Below, in pieces: positions 1 through 5,850 of a DNA stretch of 19,096 bases; position 1 is the first letter of the stretch; each line of letters opens with the position of its first letter. The translations under genes were made by a program, and so were the position numbers. Under the pieces are notes generated by a model. That model ran no database searches, was not told the origin of the DNA, and saw nothing but the letters and a program-made list of their open reading frames with translations. The stretch covers positions 1 to 19,096 of the forward strand of contig JBDRCA010000007.1 in the NCBI GenBank assembly GCA_043822165.1, in the 5' to 3' direction. Origin of the DNA: SCGC-AAA252-I15 sp043822165. GTDB taxonomy: Archaea > Altiarchaeota > Altiarchaeia > IMC4 > SCGC-AAA252-I15.

Positions 1-460
1 GTACCACGTACTGGCCGTCGTCCGAAGTGTCAAGCTTGCGTCCCTCCTCGGCCGCGATATTTTCGCCGATGAGATAATCCTGGTCTTCAGGGCTAACAGC
101 AGTGAACATAAGATTTGAACCGCCGCCGCCTCCACCCCTCGAAAAACTCATAGGCCCGCCAAAACCGAAATTCGTCCTCCCCCGGGTTATCCTGTATTCG
201 CCGATTGCTGCGACACTCTTAACGCCCTCGATATCCCGGATATCAGCTATCATGTCCTCGGTTATGCCCTCGTCGGTTCCAGTGTACCTGACATCAACGA
301 CCGCGGCCATGTCCCCGAAAGACTGCTGAATCTGCCGGTTAAGTCCCTCGCCGATGGCGCCGAGGGTTAGGATCAAGCCTATGCCCATGGCTATCCCAAG
401 AGTTGTGAGAAGGCTTCGCACCTTCTGCCTGAAGACGTTTTTAAGCGCTATATCCAGCAT
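1..460 (-). CDS. MacB/FtsX-type ABC transporter permease, N-terminal part (cut by window edge)
   Basis: The first 153 codons of an inner-membrane ABC permease are visible; the 3' end lies beyond base 1. The product opens with MLDIALKNVFRQKVRSLLTT, followed by a hydrophobic segment (about residues 17-38) and then an extracytoplasmic region with a Gly-rich patch around residues 108-122. The opening 'A-x-KN-x-x-R-x-K-x-R-S-x-LT-x-LGI-x-x-G' is typical of the MacB_PCD N-terminus. MacB-type transporters do mechanotransmission at the membrane with a separate ATPase, which may be encoded beyond base 1. The ATG at 460 follows the COG1361 stop by 13 bases, so the two are almost certainly co-transcribed. 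In an archaeon without an outer membrane the upstream COG1361 protein may serve as the extracytoplasmic partner (inference). The substrate is unknown. Confidence 0.85.
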   Translation of the reverse strand, partial: MLDIALKNVFRQKVRSLLTTLGIAMGIGLILTLGAIGEGLNRQIQQSFGDMAAVVDVRYTGTDEGITEDMIADIRDIEGVKSVAAIGEYRITRGRTNFGFGGPMSFSRGGGGGGSNLMFTAVSPEDQDYLIGENIAAEEGRKLDTSDDGQYVV

Positions 461-473
461 GTTCGGTTTCTAT

Positions 474-2159
474 CTAATTCTTCTTGGAGAAAACAGCGGG
501 GCGCAACGGCTTCCCAGCCCGCCGCCTAAGCACGACCCAGCCCGCCAAGAGAACAACAGCACCACCAACGTAGTAATAATAATTCGTGGTGCTTGAACTT
601 GTAGTGCGGGCTAATGAGGCTGCTGCACTGGTTCGAGCAGCAGACCCTAAACTCAACCGCTCCGTCTGCGTCACACGCTCATTGTTGGGTCCCGTGTACT
701 CGAGAGTCAATATGGCGTCGCCCGCCGGGGCGCTGTCGAAAGTGAAAGTCGTCTGCGCAGTCGGCTTGATGTTGGACTTGTATTCAATGAGCTGTCCGCC
801 CACTGCCGTTGCCGCAGCGCCTGTGCCTGAAGTAGATGATGCTTGTCCGCCGGCTCTGGCAGCCCCCCCTGCGCCACCAATTATCCTCATCGGGTTTGCA
901 GCCTGCTGCGGGCGCGCTCCCGTGGGAGTTCCGGATTGCTGGGACTGCGTCATGTTTCTTTGCGTGAAGTTTCCGCCGTTCGCTGGAGTAAGTATCGCTT
1001 TTACACCTTCAGCGGTCCGCGTCCCAATGTTTGCAATGTCAATCTGAAGACCCCGCGAAGTGTCGACGTTTATAACCTCGAGGATAACCTTCCCGGTGAC
1101 GTCTACGCCGATGTCTTTAGTTACATTGTAGGATGTACCCCCAACTTTATAGCTTACTTGTAGAGGTATAGAGTACGGCTGTATCTGAGCATCCCATCCA
1201 ACAGCCACGTCAAAGGACGTCTGGACGGATTCTCCGGCGCCCACCAAACCAATGTATCGTTCGCTCGTGTCTACAGGCACAAACGGGCTTGAAAGAGACA
1301 GGCTAAGCGTCGAATCATCGGCTGCCGCCTTACCGACGTTTTTGAGTTCAACGAAAATGCTTACGGTTTCCCCGGGACCTGTCTCGCCGTAGCTTACGTT
1401 AACTATCTTAAAGTCAACGCCTGCACCCTCAATGTTGACTCCAAGCGTTAGTGAGTCGGAGGAACTTGACCCTGAGTCGTCCTTGTATGACAGGGTTAGA
1501 TTAGTCTGGCACGCACCGGTTGCAGTCGGCTTTATTTCGTAGGATATGTTGAATTCCTGGTTTGTGTTGAGTGCGCCAACGTATTTTCTGGATGAACCAA
1601 TGAACGTCATGCAAGTGGATGAGAGTGTCGCAGTCAAGTCTTTGACTGAACCCCGGGTCATGCCGGTCAATGATAGAGTATCCAGGGTATCCTTGAAGTA
1701 CGTCGTCTTTGATAGGGAAACCTCAAAGTTGGGGCTCCCGTGGATTGTTGCAGGAATCTCCCAGCGCGACTGCATGTCGTTTTGCCGGACCCCTGATGAA
1801 TCATACCCATCATAGTCAATGGTAACGACCAGTGAATTAACCCCGGCCTTCGCATTAGCCTTAACCTTTAAGGGAACAGTAAACGTCTTGGATGATCCAG
1901 CGTCTATTGTGCCCACACTGAATCTCTTCTCCCCGTCCAAAATGTTCGGGTTCGTGATGAGTATTCTCACGTCTTCCGCCCTGTATCCACCGGAGTTCTT
2001 AACTACGAGATTTAGTATCCCGGAGTCCCCGGGGTGAAGCGCCGAAGACACCGACGTCGCGTCGAAGTCAACGGCCATGTTCGAAGGAGACGTTGAAGTC
2101 GCCCCTGAAACAGTCAACACACAAATCATTACATATAATCCAAACAATAATTTTTTCAT
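474..2159 (-). CDS. COG1361-type S-layer/CARDB-domain membrane-anchored protein
   Basis: 561 aa. A signal peptide (residues 1-20) is followed by several beta-sandwich repeats of the CARDB/NPCBM-associated kind, recognisable by recurring phrases such as 'LNLVVKNSGGYRAEDVRI', 'IFVELKNVGKAAADDSTL' and 'LQIDIANIGTRTAEGVKA'. A low-complexity Gly/Ala/Ser/Gln linker covers roughly residues 400-450, and a single C-terminal membrane helix (about 525-544) precedes an Arg/Lys-rich tail facing the cytoplasm. The protein is therefore largely outside the cell. Family members in archaea are often encoded beside MacB-type or RND transporters, and this one lies directly upstream of the ABC permease. Its ATG overlaps the lipoprotein stop as ATGA (2156-2159), implying coupled translation. 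A role as adaptor or substrate-binding scaffold is inference; no enzymatic motif was seen. Confidence 0.85.
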   Translation of the reverse strand: MKKLLFGLYVMICVLTVSGATSTSPSNMAVDFDATSVSSALHPGDSGILNLVVKNSGGYRAEDVRILITNPNILDGEKRFSVGTIDAGSSKTFTVPLKVKANAKAGVNSLVVTIDYDGYDSSGVRQNDMQSRWEIPATIHGSPNFEVSLSKTTYFKDTLDTLSLTGMTRGSVKDLTATLSSTCMTFIGSSRKYVGALNTNQEFNISYEIKPTATGACQTNLTLSYKDDSGSSSSDSLTLGVNIEGAGVDFKIVNVSYGETGPGETVSIFVELKNVGKAAADDSTLSLSLSSPFVPVDTSERYIGLVGAGESVQTSFDVAVGWDAQIQPYSIPLQVSYKVGGTSYNVTKDIGVDVTGKVILEVINVDTSRGLQIDIANIGTRTAEGVKAILTPANGGNFTQRNMTQSQQSGTPTGARPQQAANPMRIIGGAGGAARAGGQASSTSGTGAAATAVGGQLIEYKSNIKPTAQTTFTFDSAPAGDAILTLEYTGPNNERVTQTERLSLGSAARTSAAASLARTTSSSTTNYYYYVGGAVVLLAGWVVLRRRAGKPLRPAVFSKKN

Positions 2160-2584
2160 GTTCTTGCACCTCTATTTATTTGATCCTGAAAAACGGGCCT
2201 GCAAGACAGATTTCCTGCATCGCCCTGACACGAGCCAGAAACAGCCCGCTCATTTACAGTGAACTGGCATTCCTCCCCGGATGACTTGCCATCGCAAGCG
2301 TCAAAGGATTCCTGCGGCAAACCCATCTGAGGCGGCAAACCCATACCCCCCCGAGGACCCACACCATCCCGGCTCCAATTACCCATACGCTGCATACCAT
2401 CGCCGCTCCTATTTTGGAGTGGCCCGTCACCTGAGAAATTCCTGAACCCGGGGTTAGGACGCTGGCCATCAAAACCAGGGTCACCACTCTGTCTAGGGGC
2501 GGGAGCAGTCACTTCACGGGACTGCTGGCTAAGACAGCCCGAAACCAACACACACAATCCAATCACGAATACTTTCTTTATCAT
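2156..2584 (-). CDS. Small Cys-containing secreted lipoprotein
   Basis: 142 aa. It starts with a lipoprotein signal ending in a lipobox (LVSGC, lipidated Cys17). The middle (about residues 30-90) is low-complexity, rich in Gly, Asp, Arg, Asn and Met with repeated SGDG/SRDG units, and is probably disordered. The C-terminal third has four cysteines in the pattern DACDGKSSGEECQF...SGSCQGDAG...LSCRP. I recall this pattern from short domains in other secreted prokaryotic proteins, but I cannot name the family. The spacing would allow two disulfides or a metal site. Translation of the COG1361 gene is coupled to it by ATGA overlap. Upstream is a three-box TGAAACA array that separates it from the membrane regulator gene, so a promoter may start here. 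Function is unknown; export to the outer membrane surface is likely. Confidence 0.8.
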   Translation of the reverse strand: MIKKVFVIGLCVLVSGCLSQQSREVTAPAPRQSGDPGFDGQRPNPGFRNFSGDGPLQNRSGDGMQRMGNWSRDGVGPRGGMGLPPQMGLPQESFDACDGKSSGEECQFTVNERAVSGSCQGDAGNLSCRPVFQDQINRGART

Positions 2585-2599
2585 TCGACTTAATCAATG

Positions 2600-2652
2600 A
2601 TTGAAACACACCTAATACTTGATTGAAACACCTGTTGCAAAAATTGAAACAC
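2600..2652. promoter_or_regulatory. Triple TGAAACA box array upstream of the lipoprotein operon
   Basis: Three copies of ATTGAAACAC lie at 2600-2609, 2622-2631 and 2643-2652 (TGAAACA cores start at 2602, 2624 and 2645). The steps are 22 and 21 bases, two helical turns, so all copies face the same side of the DNA. A weak TATA-like stretch on the minus strand (about 2612-2619) sits between the first two boxes and about 31 bases from the ATG. The same box with the same spacing occurs upstream of the 177-aa secreted gene. I read it as a binding site for a shared regulator. Confidence 0.55.
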
Positions 2653-2658
2653 CCCCCA

Positions 2659-3069
2659 TCAAATCCCAATCTTTATTAGATTGGTGTTTCCCAACGGTTT
2701 CTTCTCGACCACGCCCCTGGCCTCAAGCCTTGAAATAGTGCGAGACACCCTGACCTTCGACAAACCGCTCTCCGCAACAATATGAGTCTGATCCATCTTT
2801 TTCTCCCTGAGGAGAAGCTCAAGGATAACACGCTCATCCTGCGGTAAGACTTTCAGTATCCTCAAGACCTGGTTCTGCTTGATCCTCCACTGGAAGAGCA
2901 GTATAATCAATGCGCCGATGCCCATCGACAAGCCTGCCACAGCATACGTGAGAACAGGCATCGATGAGCCGGTGTCCTCGACGTAGTATCCGTTGAGTAT
3001 AGACAATAGTATACCAAGGCTGAATACCGCTATTATAGCTGCCGCAAGACGAGTCTCAGATACTTCCAT
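2659..3069 (-). CDS. Membrane-anchored winged-helix transcriptional regulator (COG2512-like)
   Basis: 136 aa. Two hydrophobic helices (about residues 9-27 and 38-61) flank a short extracytoplasmic loop. The rest is a cytoplasmic MarR-like winged helix: 'LPQDERVILELLLREKK' leads into a helix-turn-helix with the recognition stretch 'SGLSKVRVSRTISRLEARG' and a wing ending 'VVEKKPLGNTNLIKIG'. This arrangement matches the archaeal predicted membrane-associated regulators of COG2512. It would bind DNA while embedded in the membrane and could sense an envelope signal directly. The gene begins 7 bases after the SHOCT gene and is followed by the TGAAACA array and the lipoprotein-COG1361-ABC genes. It is the obvious candidate to bind that array, but nothing in the sequence proves it. 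Confidence 0.8.
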   Translation of the reverse strand: MEVSETRLAAAIIAVFSLGILLSILNGYYVEDTGSSMPVLTYAVAGLSMGIGALIILLFQWRIKQNQVLRILKVLPQDERVILELLLREKKMDQTHIVAESGLSKVRVSRTISRLEARGVVEKKPLGNTNLIKIGI

Positions 3070-3076
3070 GTTAGTT

Positions 3077-3355
3077 TTACTCGCTTATGTCCTCTTTCAT
3101 CTGCAGATACGTCTTGCGGTCCAATTCCCCGGAAACATACCTTTTCTTCAGGATATCCAAAGGCGTCTCACGACACTTCTTGGAATCACGGGTAAGCCAG
3201 TAGAAAATCAAGACCACAACCAAGACGATTACAATGTTCCAGACGAGAAACTTCGGAATAAAGCCGAAGAGCGCATCACGCCCGAACAAAGGGTCGTAGC
3301 GCACACCCATATTCCAGGCTGCTCGCCCAGTCTGCATCGTAAACGACGGTTCCAT
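3077..3355 (-). CDS. Single-pass membrane protein with C-terminal SHOCT domain
   Basis: 92 aa. An extracytoplasmic or amphipathic N-terminus with aromatic residues (about 1-33) leads to one strong membrane helix (about 36-54), a short linker, and a SHOCT motif in the last 30 residues: 'PLDILKKRYVSGELDRKTYLQMK'. SHOCT is a short helical domain, usually C-terminal, thought to help oligomerisation or partner binding; it has no catalysis of its own. The ATG at 3355 is preceded by a strong Shine-Dalgarno (GAGGTGA, 3360-3366). The next gene begins 7 bases downstream, so the SHOCT protein and the membrane regulator are made together. It may be a partner of that regulator or of the transporter (inference). 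Confidence 0.8.
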   Translation of the reverse strand: MEPSFTMQTGRAAWNMGVRYDPLFGRDALFGFIPKFLVWNIVIVLVVVLIFYWLTRDSKKCRETPLDILKKRYVSGELDRKTYLQMKEDISE

Positions 3356-3359
3356 TACA

Positions 3360-3405
3360 TCACCTCAAGTTACTTTAGATTTAATCCGCGTATTAGACTA
3401 TAAAG
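3360..3405 (-). promoter_or_regulatory. Promoter and ribosome binding site of the SHOCT-regulator operon
   Basis: On the minus strand a TATA-like CTTTATAG occupies 3398-3405. Transcription would start near 3376, leaving a leader of about 20 bases that contains GAGGTGA (3360-3366), four bases before the ATG at 3355. No TGAAACA box occurs here, so this promoter is probably regulated differently from the next one downstream. Confidence 0.5.
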
Positions 3406-3407
3406 GA

Positions 3408-3448
3408 AGATGGAAAGGGGAGGGACGAATCCCTCCCGAATTCCATCT
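3408..3448 (-). terminator. Long two-part hairpin downstream of the 177-aa gene
   Basis: The outer stem pairs 3408-3415 with 3441-3448 (8 perfect pairs). The inner stem pairs 3418-3425 with 3430-3437 (8 perfect pairs) around a four-base loop, TTCG on the minus strand. It lies directly after the stop codon of the 177-aa gene and just before the TATA box of the next operon, so it probably ends or trims that transcript. A run of seven T (3454-3460) lies on the plus-strand side, but no plus-strand gene reads into it. Confidence 0.6.
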
Positions 3449-3458
3449 AGGTGTTTTT

Positions 3459-3992
3459 TTATTCAAGGCATTTACCGGGCATCATGTGTCTGCCGCGCAG
3501 ACCATACTTGAGGGGTTTAACGCCCAGCTCCTCGAGCATCTGTTTTCCTTCCCTGATTTTCCCGTGAGCCTGGGAAAACTGGGGAAACTCGTCTTGGCTG
3601 ATCTCGTCTGCGAGATACTTACCCTTCGGGTGCTCGCCGACGAGCGCCTTCCATGATTCATAGTCACCTGAAGCCAATGCCTCATCTAGTTGGCCGCGCT
3701 TCACCTGCCTCATTTCATCAACGGCAGCCCGCACTTGCTCGCGGGTTGCGTTTTCAGGCAATCCTAATACTTCGAGTTTTTCTTCCTTGCCTTCGCATAG
3801 CCGATCCTTTAAGGCACCCCTGAATTGGGGTCCTGTCGCGTTTTCTGGTAGATTGAATCCTTCTGCCATTCTTCCGCGGAATTTTTCCCCTCCGAAGCGC
3901 CCGATCTTTCCGTCGACTGACGCATTAGCAGCCAAGACTAATCCGAATATTAGTAATGCTGCGAATCCGACAACCAAAAACTTCTTGTTCAT
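3459..3992 (-). CDS. Secreted or membrane-anchored helical protein of unknown function (177 aa)
   Basis: The start at 3992 is chosen because GAGGTGA (4001-4007) sits eight bases before it and the product then opens with a proper signal (MNKKFLVVGFAALLIFGLVL). A longer reading from 4037 adds 15 unlikely residues. The mature part is charged and helical. It contains 'LPENAT' twice (about residues 48 and 75) and a stretch 'RGQLDEALASGDYESWKALV' followed by an EF-Q-HG-I-EGK-ELG pattern, which resembles helical repeats in many uncharacterised secreted proteins of small-genome archaea and bacteria. The only cysteines I note in the mature part are one mid-protein (about residue 67) and one near the C-terminus. 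It lies 117 bases downstream of the PadR gene on the same strand, with a TGAAACA array between them. Function is unknown. Confidence 0.75.
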   Translation of the reverse strand: MNKKFLVVGFAALLIFGLVLAANASVDGKIGRFGGEKFRGRMAEGFNLPENATGPQFRGALKDRLCEGKEEKLEVLGLPENATREQVRAAVDEMRQVKRGQLDEALASGDYESWKALVGEHPKGKYLADEISQDEFPQFSQAHGKIREGKQMLEELGVKPLKYGLRGRHMMPGKCLE

Positions 3993-4000
3993 TGTGTGGT

Positions 4001-4007
4001 TCACCTC
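4001..4007 (-). promoter_or_regulatory. Ribosome binding site fixing the start of the 177-aa gene
   Basis: Minus-strand GAGGTGA, eight bases from the ATG at 3992. This argues against the longer in-frame start at 4037. Confidence 0.75.
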
Positions 4008-4029
4008 TTTTTTTATTATAGACATGAAC

Positions 4030-4079
4030 TGAAACAAACATTATTCCCGCGTGAAACAGCTGTAACAGAAAATGAAACA
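4030..4079. promoter_or_regulatory. Triple TGAAACA box array upstream of the 177-aa secreted gene
   Basis: TGAAACA occurs at 4030-4036, 4052-4058 and 4073-4079, with steps of 22 and 21 bases. This is exactly the spacing of the array at 2602-2651. A degenerate copy (TGTAACA, 4061-4067) lies between boxes two and three. A weak minus-strand AT element (about 4040-4048) sits between boxes one and two, as in the other array. The pair suggests a two-member regulon within this window. Confidence 0.55.
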
Positions 4080-4109
4080 GGCGGTGAAATTCAGGGATTA
4101 ATACATTAT

Positions 4110-4406
4110 TTACTTGCAGCAGGCAAACATGTTTTTCATGTCGTAGAACATTTTGCAGAATGTTGCGCAGGCGGACTTTAGTTCCTTTTCGCCATTCTTG
4201 GTTAGATAGTATGCTTTGTTTTTGTCTGATTTTATGAGGCCCTTTTCCTTGAGTTCTTTAAGGGCGGGGTAGATTGTTCCGGGGCTGGGCTTTGAGCCCC
4301 GTCTTTTCTCGAGTTCTTTCGCGATTTCGGATCCCTTCATCTCTTTTTTAGAGAGGATCCAGAGGATCATGTAGGACAGGTATCCTTTCATGTCACAGCA
4401 GTCCAT
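4110..4406 (-). CDS. PadR-family transcriptional regulator with paired cysteines
   Basis: 98 aa from the ATG at 4406. An in-frame ATG at 4430 would add eight residues, but the TATA box lies over that codon and points to a leaderless start at 4406. The winged helix is typical of PadR: 'YMILWILSKKEMKGSEIAKE', then 'RRGSKPSPGTIYPALKELKE', 'KGLIKSDKNKAYYLTKNGEK', and a C-terminal dimerisation helix. Unusual are six cysteines at both ends: Cys3-Cys4, Cys80, Cys84 and Cys96-Cys97 as the penultimate pair. I recall a similar Cys pattern in other archaeal PadR proteins. Such clusters could bind a metal or metalloid or sense thiol redox state (inference). It diverges from the Cys-rich/RND operon across two identical operators, which suggests repression of both that operon and itself. 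Confidence 0.88.
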   Translation of the reverse strand: MDCCDMKGYLSYMILWILSKKEMKGSEIAKELEKRRGSKPSPGTIYPALKELKEKGLIKSDKNKAYYLTKNGEKELKSACATFCKMFYDMKNMFACCK

Positions 4407-4427
4407 GGTATTGTATTGGGTTTCCGA

Positions 4428-4437
4428 CATATATAAG
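4428..4437 (-). promoter_or_regulatory. TATA box of the padR-like gene
   Basis: Minus-strand CTTATATATG, centred about 27 bases before the ATG at 4406. That is the expected archaeal distance for a leaderless transcript, and it decides the start codon. Confidence 0.65.
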
Positions 4438-4444
4438 TTCTTGG

Positions 4445-4460
4445 TATCGGATAACCGATA
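4445..4460. promoter_or_regulatory. Operator copy 1 (TATCGG-N4-CCGATA)
   Basis: TATCGGATAACCGATA is an inverted repeat of six-base arms around ATAA. It ends three bases before the plus-strand TATA box, so it should overlap the BRE of the Cys-rich/RND operon, and it lies just upstream of the padR TATA box. PadR proteins bind such dyads as dimers. Confidence 0.75.
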
Positions 4461-4462
4461 GA

Positions 4463-4470
4463 TTTTTATA
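4463..4470 (+). promoter_or_regulatory. TATA box of the Cys-rich/RND operon
   Basis: TTTTTATA, predicting transcription from about 4493, inside operator copy 2. The leader would then be about 36 bases and include the GGAGGTGA ribosome binding site. Confidence 0.6.
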
Positions 4471-4491
4471 GTAGTATGTTGTAATACCTAC

Positions 4492-4507
4492 TATCGGATA
4501 ACCGATA
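4492..4507. promoter_or_regulatory. Operator copy 2 (identical to copy 1)
   Basis: The same 16 bases as 4445-4460, 47 bases further on. It covers the predicted plus-strand transcription start, a position where bound protein would block polymerase. Exact identity over 16 bases within a 120-base divergent region is strong evidence for a specific regulator site. Confidence 0.78.
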
Positions 4508-4514
4508 AATAAAT

Positions 4515-4522
4515 GGAGGTGA
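4515..4522 (+). promoter_or_regulatory. Ribosome binding site of the 46-aa Cys-rich gene
   Basis: GGAGGTGA, six bases before the ATG at 4529. Two neighbouring ATGs (4524 and 4534) are in other frames; the one at 4524 stops after two codons. Confidence 0.8.
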
Positions 4523-4528
4523 GATGAA

Positions 4529-4669
4529 ATGAAATGCAAAGACTGCAAAATCGTCTGCGACGGCAAGGAAATAGCCGCCATAAGCTGCACTGAAGACGGA
4601 ATAACGATAAAGTGCACAGACGAAGGGAAAAAATTGTGCAAAGACTTTTGCGGAACCGGGTGCTGCTGA
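4529..4669 (+). CDS. 46-aa cysteine-rich mini-protein, putative metal-binding
   Basis: A short gene in the interval before the RND genes. The product has nine cysteines in 46 residues: Cys3, 6, 10, 20, 29, 37, 41, 45 and 46. It opens MKCKDCKIVCDGKEIAAISC and ends in two cysteines. The rest is mostly Lys, Asp, Glu, Thr and Ile, with no signal peptide, so it should be cytosolic. A perfect ribosome binding site, a position as first gene of the operon and its own operator support expression. Cys content near 20 percent suggests a metallothionein-like buffer, a metallochaperone or a small zinc/iron-sulfur protein; I do not recognise a named family. Its cysteine wealth mirrors that of the divergent PadR regulator, suggesting they see the same ligand (inference). 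Confidence 0.85.
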   Translation: MKCKDCKIVCDGKEIAAISCTEDGITIKCTDEGKKLCKDFCGTGCC

Positions 4670-4679
4670 AACGCAGCAC
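4660..4679 (+). terminator. Hairpin at the end of the Cys-rich gene, possible attenuator
   Basis: GTGCTGC (4660-4666) pairs perfectly with GCAGCAC (4673-4679) around a six-base loop that includes the stop codon. Five T (4689-4693) follow about ten bases later. It could partly stop transcription so that the mini-protein is made in excess over the transporter. The T-run could instead be part of an internal TATA-like element (TTTTTAACC) about 27 bases before the RND start at 4720. Confidence 0.45.
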
Positions 4680-4719
4680 TACGGCAATTTTTAACCAGGA
4701 ACGCCAATAATGGAGAAAA

Positions 4720-5850
4720 ATGTCCCTGGAAAAACACCTGAAAAAACTGGCAAGATTCCAGTACGAGCATCACTTGATGATTGTTGTAGTCTCGCTTATT
4801 ATTACAGTTTACATGGCGCAAGGGCTTGGCAACGTCTACATGGAAACTGATTTCGCCAAGATGATGCCCCAAGACGTGCCAGTATTCAAAAACTCCGAGA
4901 AAGTATCAAGCAGATTCGGCGGATCAGACCTCGTCCTCGTCGTAGTCGAACTAGACCACGGCTCAGACATCAAAGACAAACCACAAGACATACGCGACCC
5001 CAGAATCATGCGAATGCTCGGCGAACTCCAAACACAGCTTGCAGCCGAACCCAAGATAGACAGAGTACTCTCAGCAGGGAGCTTTTTCCCATACGGCGTA
5101 CCCCAAACGCTCACGGGGGTCAAAACAGTATTATCCGCCATACCCGGCTCAGACGGCATGTTCAACAAAGACTACTCGATAACAATGCTCTACATATACA
5201 CCAACGTCGGCGGAGGAAGCAGGGCAGTCACATCCTTCACGCGAATAATAGAAGATAACATCGAAAACGTCGCCAAGCCGCCCGGAGTAGAGCTCACCAT
5301 AACAGGGGGCCCGCCAATCGGCAAGACCATAGCTGAAATCCTTTGGAGCGACGCAATATACACGACTCTTCTGGCGGCAGCAATAATACTCGTGCTCCTG
5401 GCGATACTGCAGAAAAGCATATACAAGGGCGTCCTGATTTTCATACCCCTGCTGCTCGGTTTGACTTGGACGCTTGGAGCCATGGGACACCTAGACATAC
5501 CCTTGTCGGTTGCAACGGTTGCCGTCGGCGCCATGATACTGGGACTCGGCGTCGAATACGGAGTCTTCGTGGTGGAGCGCTACATGGAGGAGCGGGAAGG
5601 CAAAGGCAAAAGCCCGGCAGAATCCATTGAAGTCGCAGTGCCGGGAGTAGGCTCCGCAATACTTGGCTCAGGGATAACGACCATGGTAGGCTTCGGCAGC
5701 CTGCGCCTTGGAATCATGCCAATGATGCAAGACCTTGGGACAACGCTCGCACTAGGCATTGCAAGCTGCCTGCTCGTGTCTCTTTTAGTAAACCCGGCAT
5801 TCATCATACTCGGCGGCAGAATCACAGGTTTCGGAGGCCGTGAAAGATGA
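4720..5850 (+). CDS. Half-size RND (MMPL/HAE3-type) exporter subunit A
   Basis: 376 aa, half the usual length of an RND pump. Layout: one membrane helix (about 19-35), an extracytoplasmic porter domain (about 40-205), then five helices (about 213-231, 236-253, 262-285, 307-330, 340-363). That is the repeat unit of the RND superfamily. The porter begins with the family-typical 'METDFAKMMPQDVPVFKNSE' and holds 'ITGGPPIG' before the second helix. The helix-4 motif reads GLGVEYGVFVVERY, with Glu279-Tyr280 where MMPL-type pumps usually have Asp-Tyr. RND pumps are driven by proton entry through these charged residues. The stop overlaps the start of subunit B as ATGA, so the two halves should be made in equal amounts and pair up. 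Codon choice favours A- and C-ending codons, unlike subunit B. Confidence 0.88.
   Translation: MSLEKHLKKLARFQYEHHLMIVVVSLIITVYMAQGLGNVYMETDFAKMMPQDVPVFKNSEKVSSRFGGSDLVLVVVELDHGSDIKDKPQDIRDPRIMRMLGELQTQLAAEPKIDRVLSAGSFFPYGVPQTLTGVKTVLSAIPGSDGMFNKDYSITMLYIYTNVGGGSRAVTSFTRIIEDNIENVAKPPGVELTITGGPPIGKTIAEILWSDAIYTTLLAAAIILVLLAILQKSIYKGVLIFIPLLLGLTWTLGAMGHLDIPLSVATVAVGAMILGLGVEYGVFVVERYMEEREGKGKSPAESIEVAVPGVGSAILGSGITTMVGFGSLRLGIMPMMQDLGTTLALGIASCLLVSLLVNPAFIILGGRITGFGGRER

Noticed and set aside
586..1047. 153-aa plus-strand reading frame
   Set aside because: It lies entirely antisense to the COG1361 gene, has a composition explained by that gene's codons, and shows no domain.
3449..3461. T-run after the 3408-3448 hairpin as a plus-strand terminator
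   Set aside because: No plus-strand gene precedes it; the run falls at the stop codon of the minus-strand 177-aa gene.
4037..4037. Upstream ATG for the 177-aa gene
   Set aside because: It would add 15 residues ahead of a clear signal peptide and would bury the GAGGTGA site inside the coding region.
4393..4872. 159-aa minus-strand reading frame across the PadR/Cys-rich promoter region
   Set aside because: It would cover both operators, the Cys-rich gene and the RND start on the opposite strand; no protein-like pattern.
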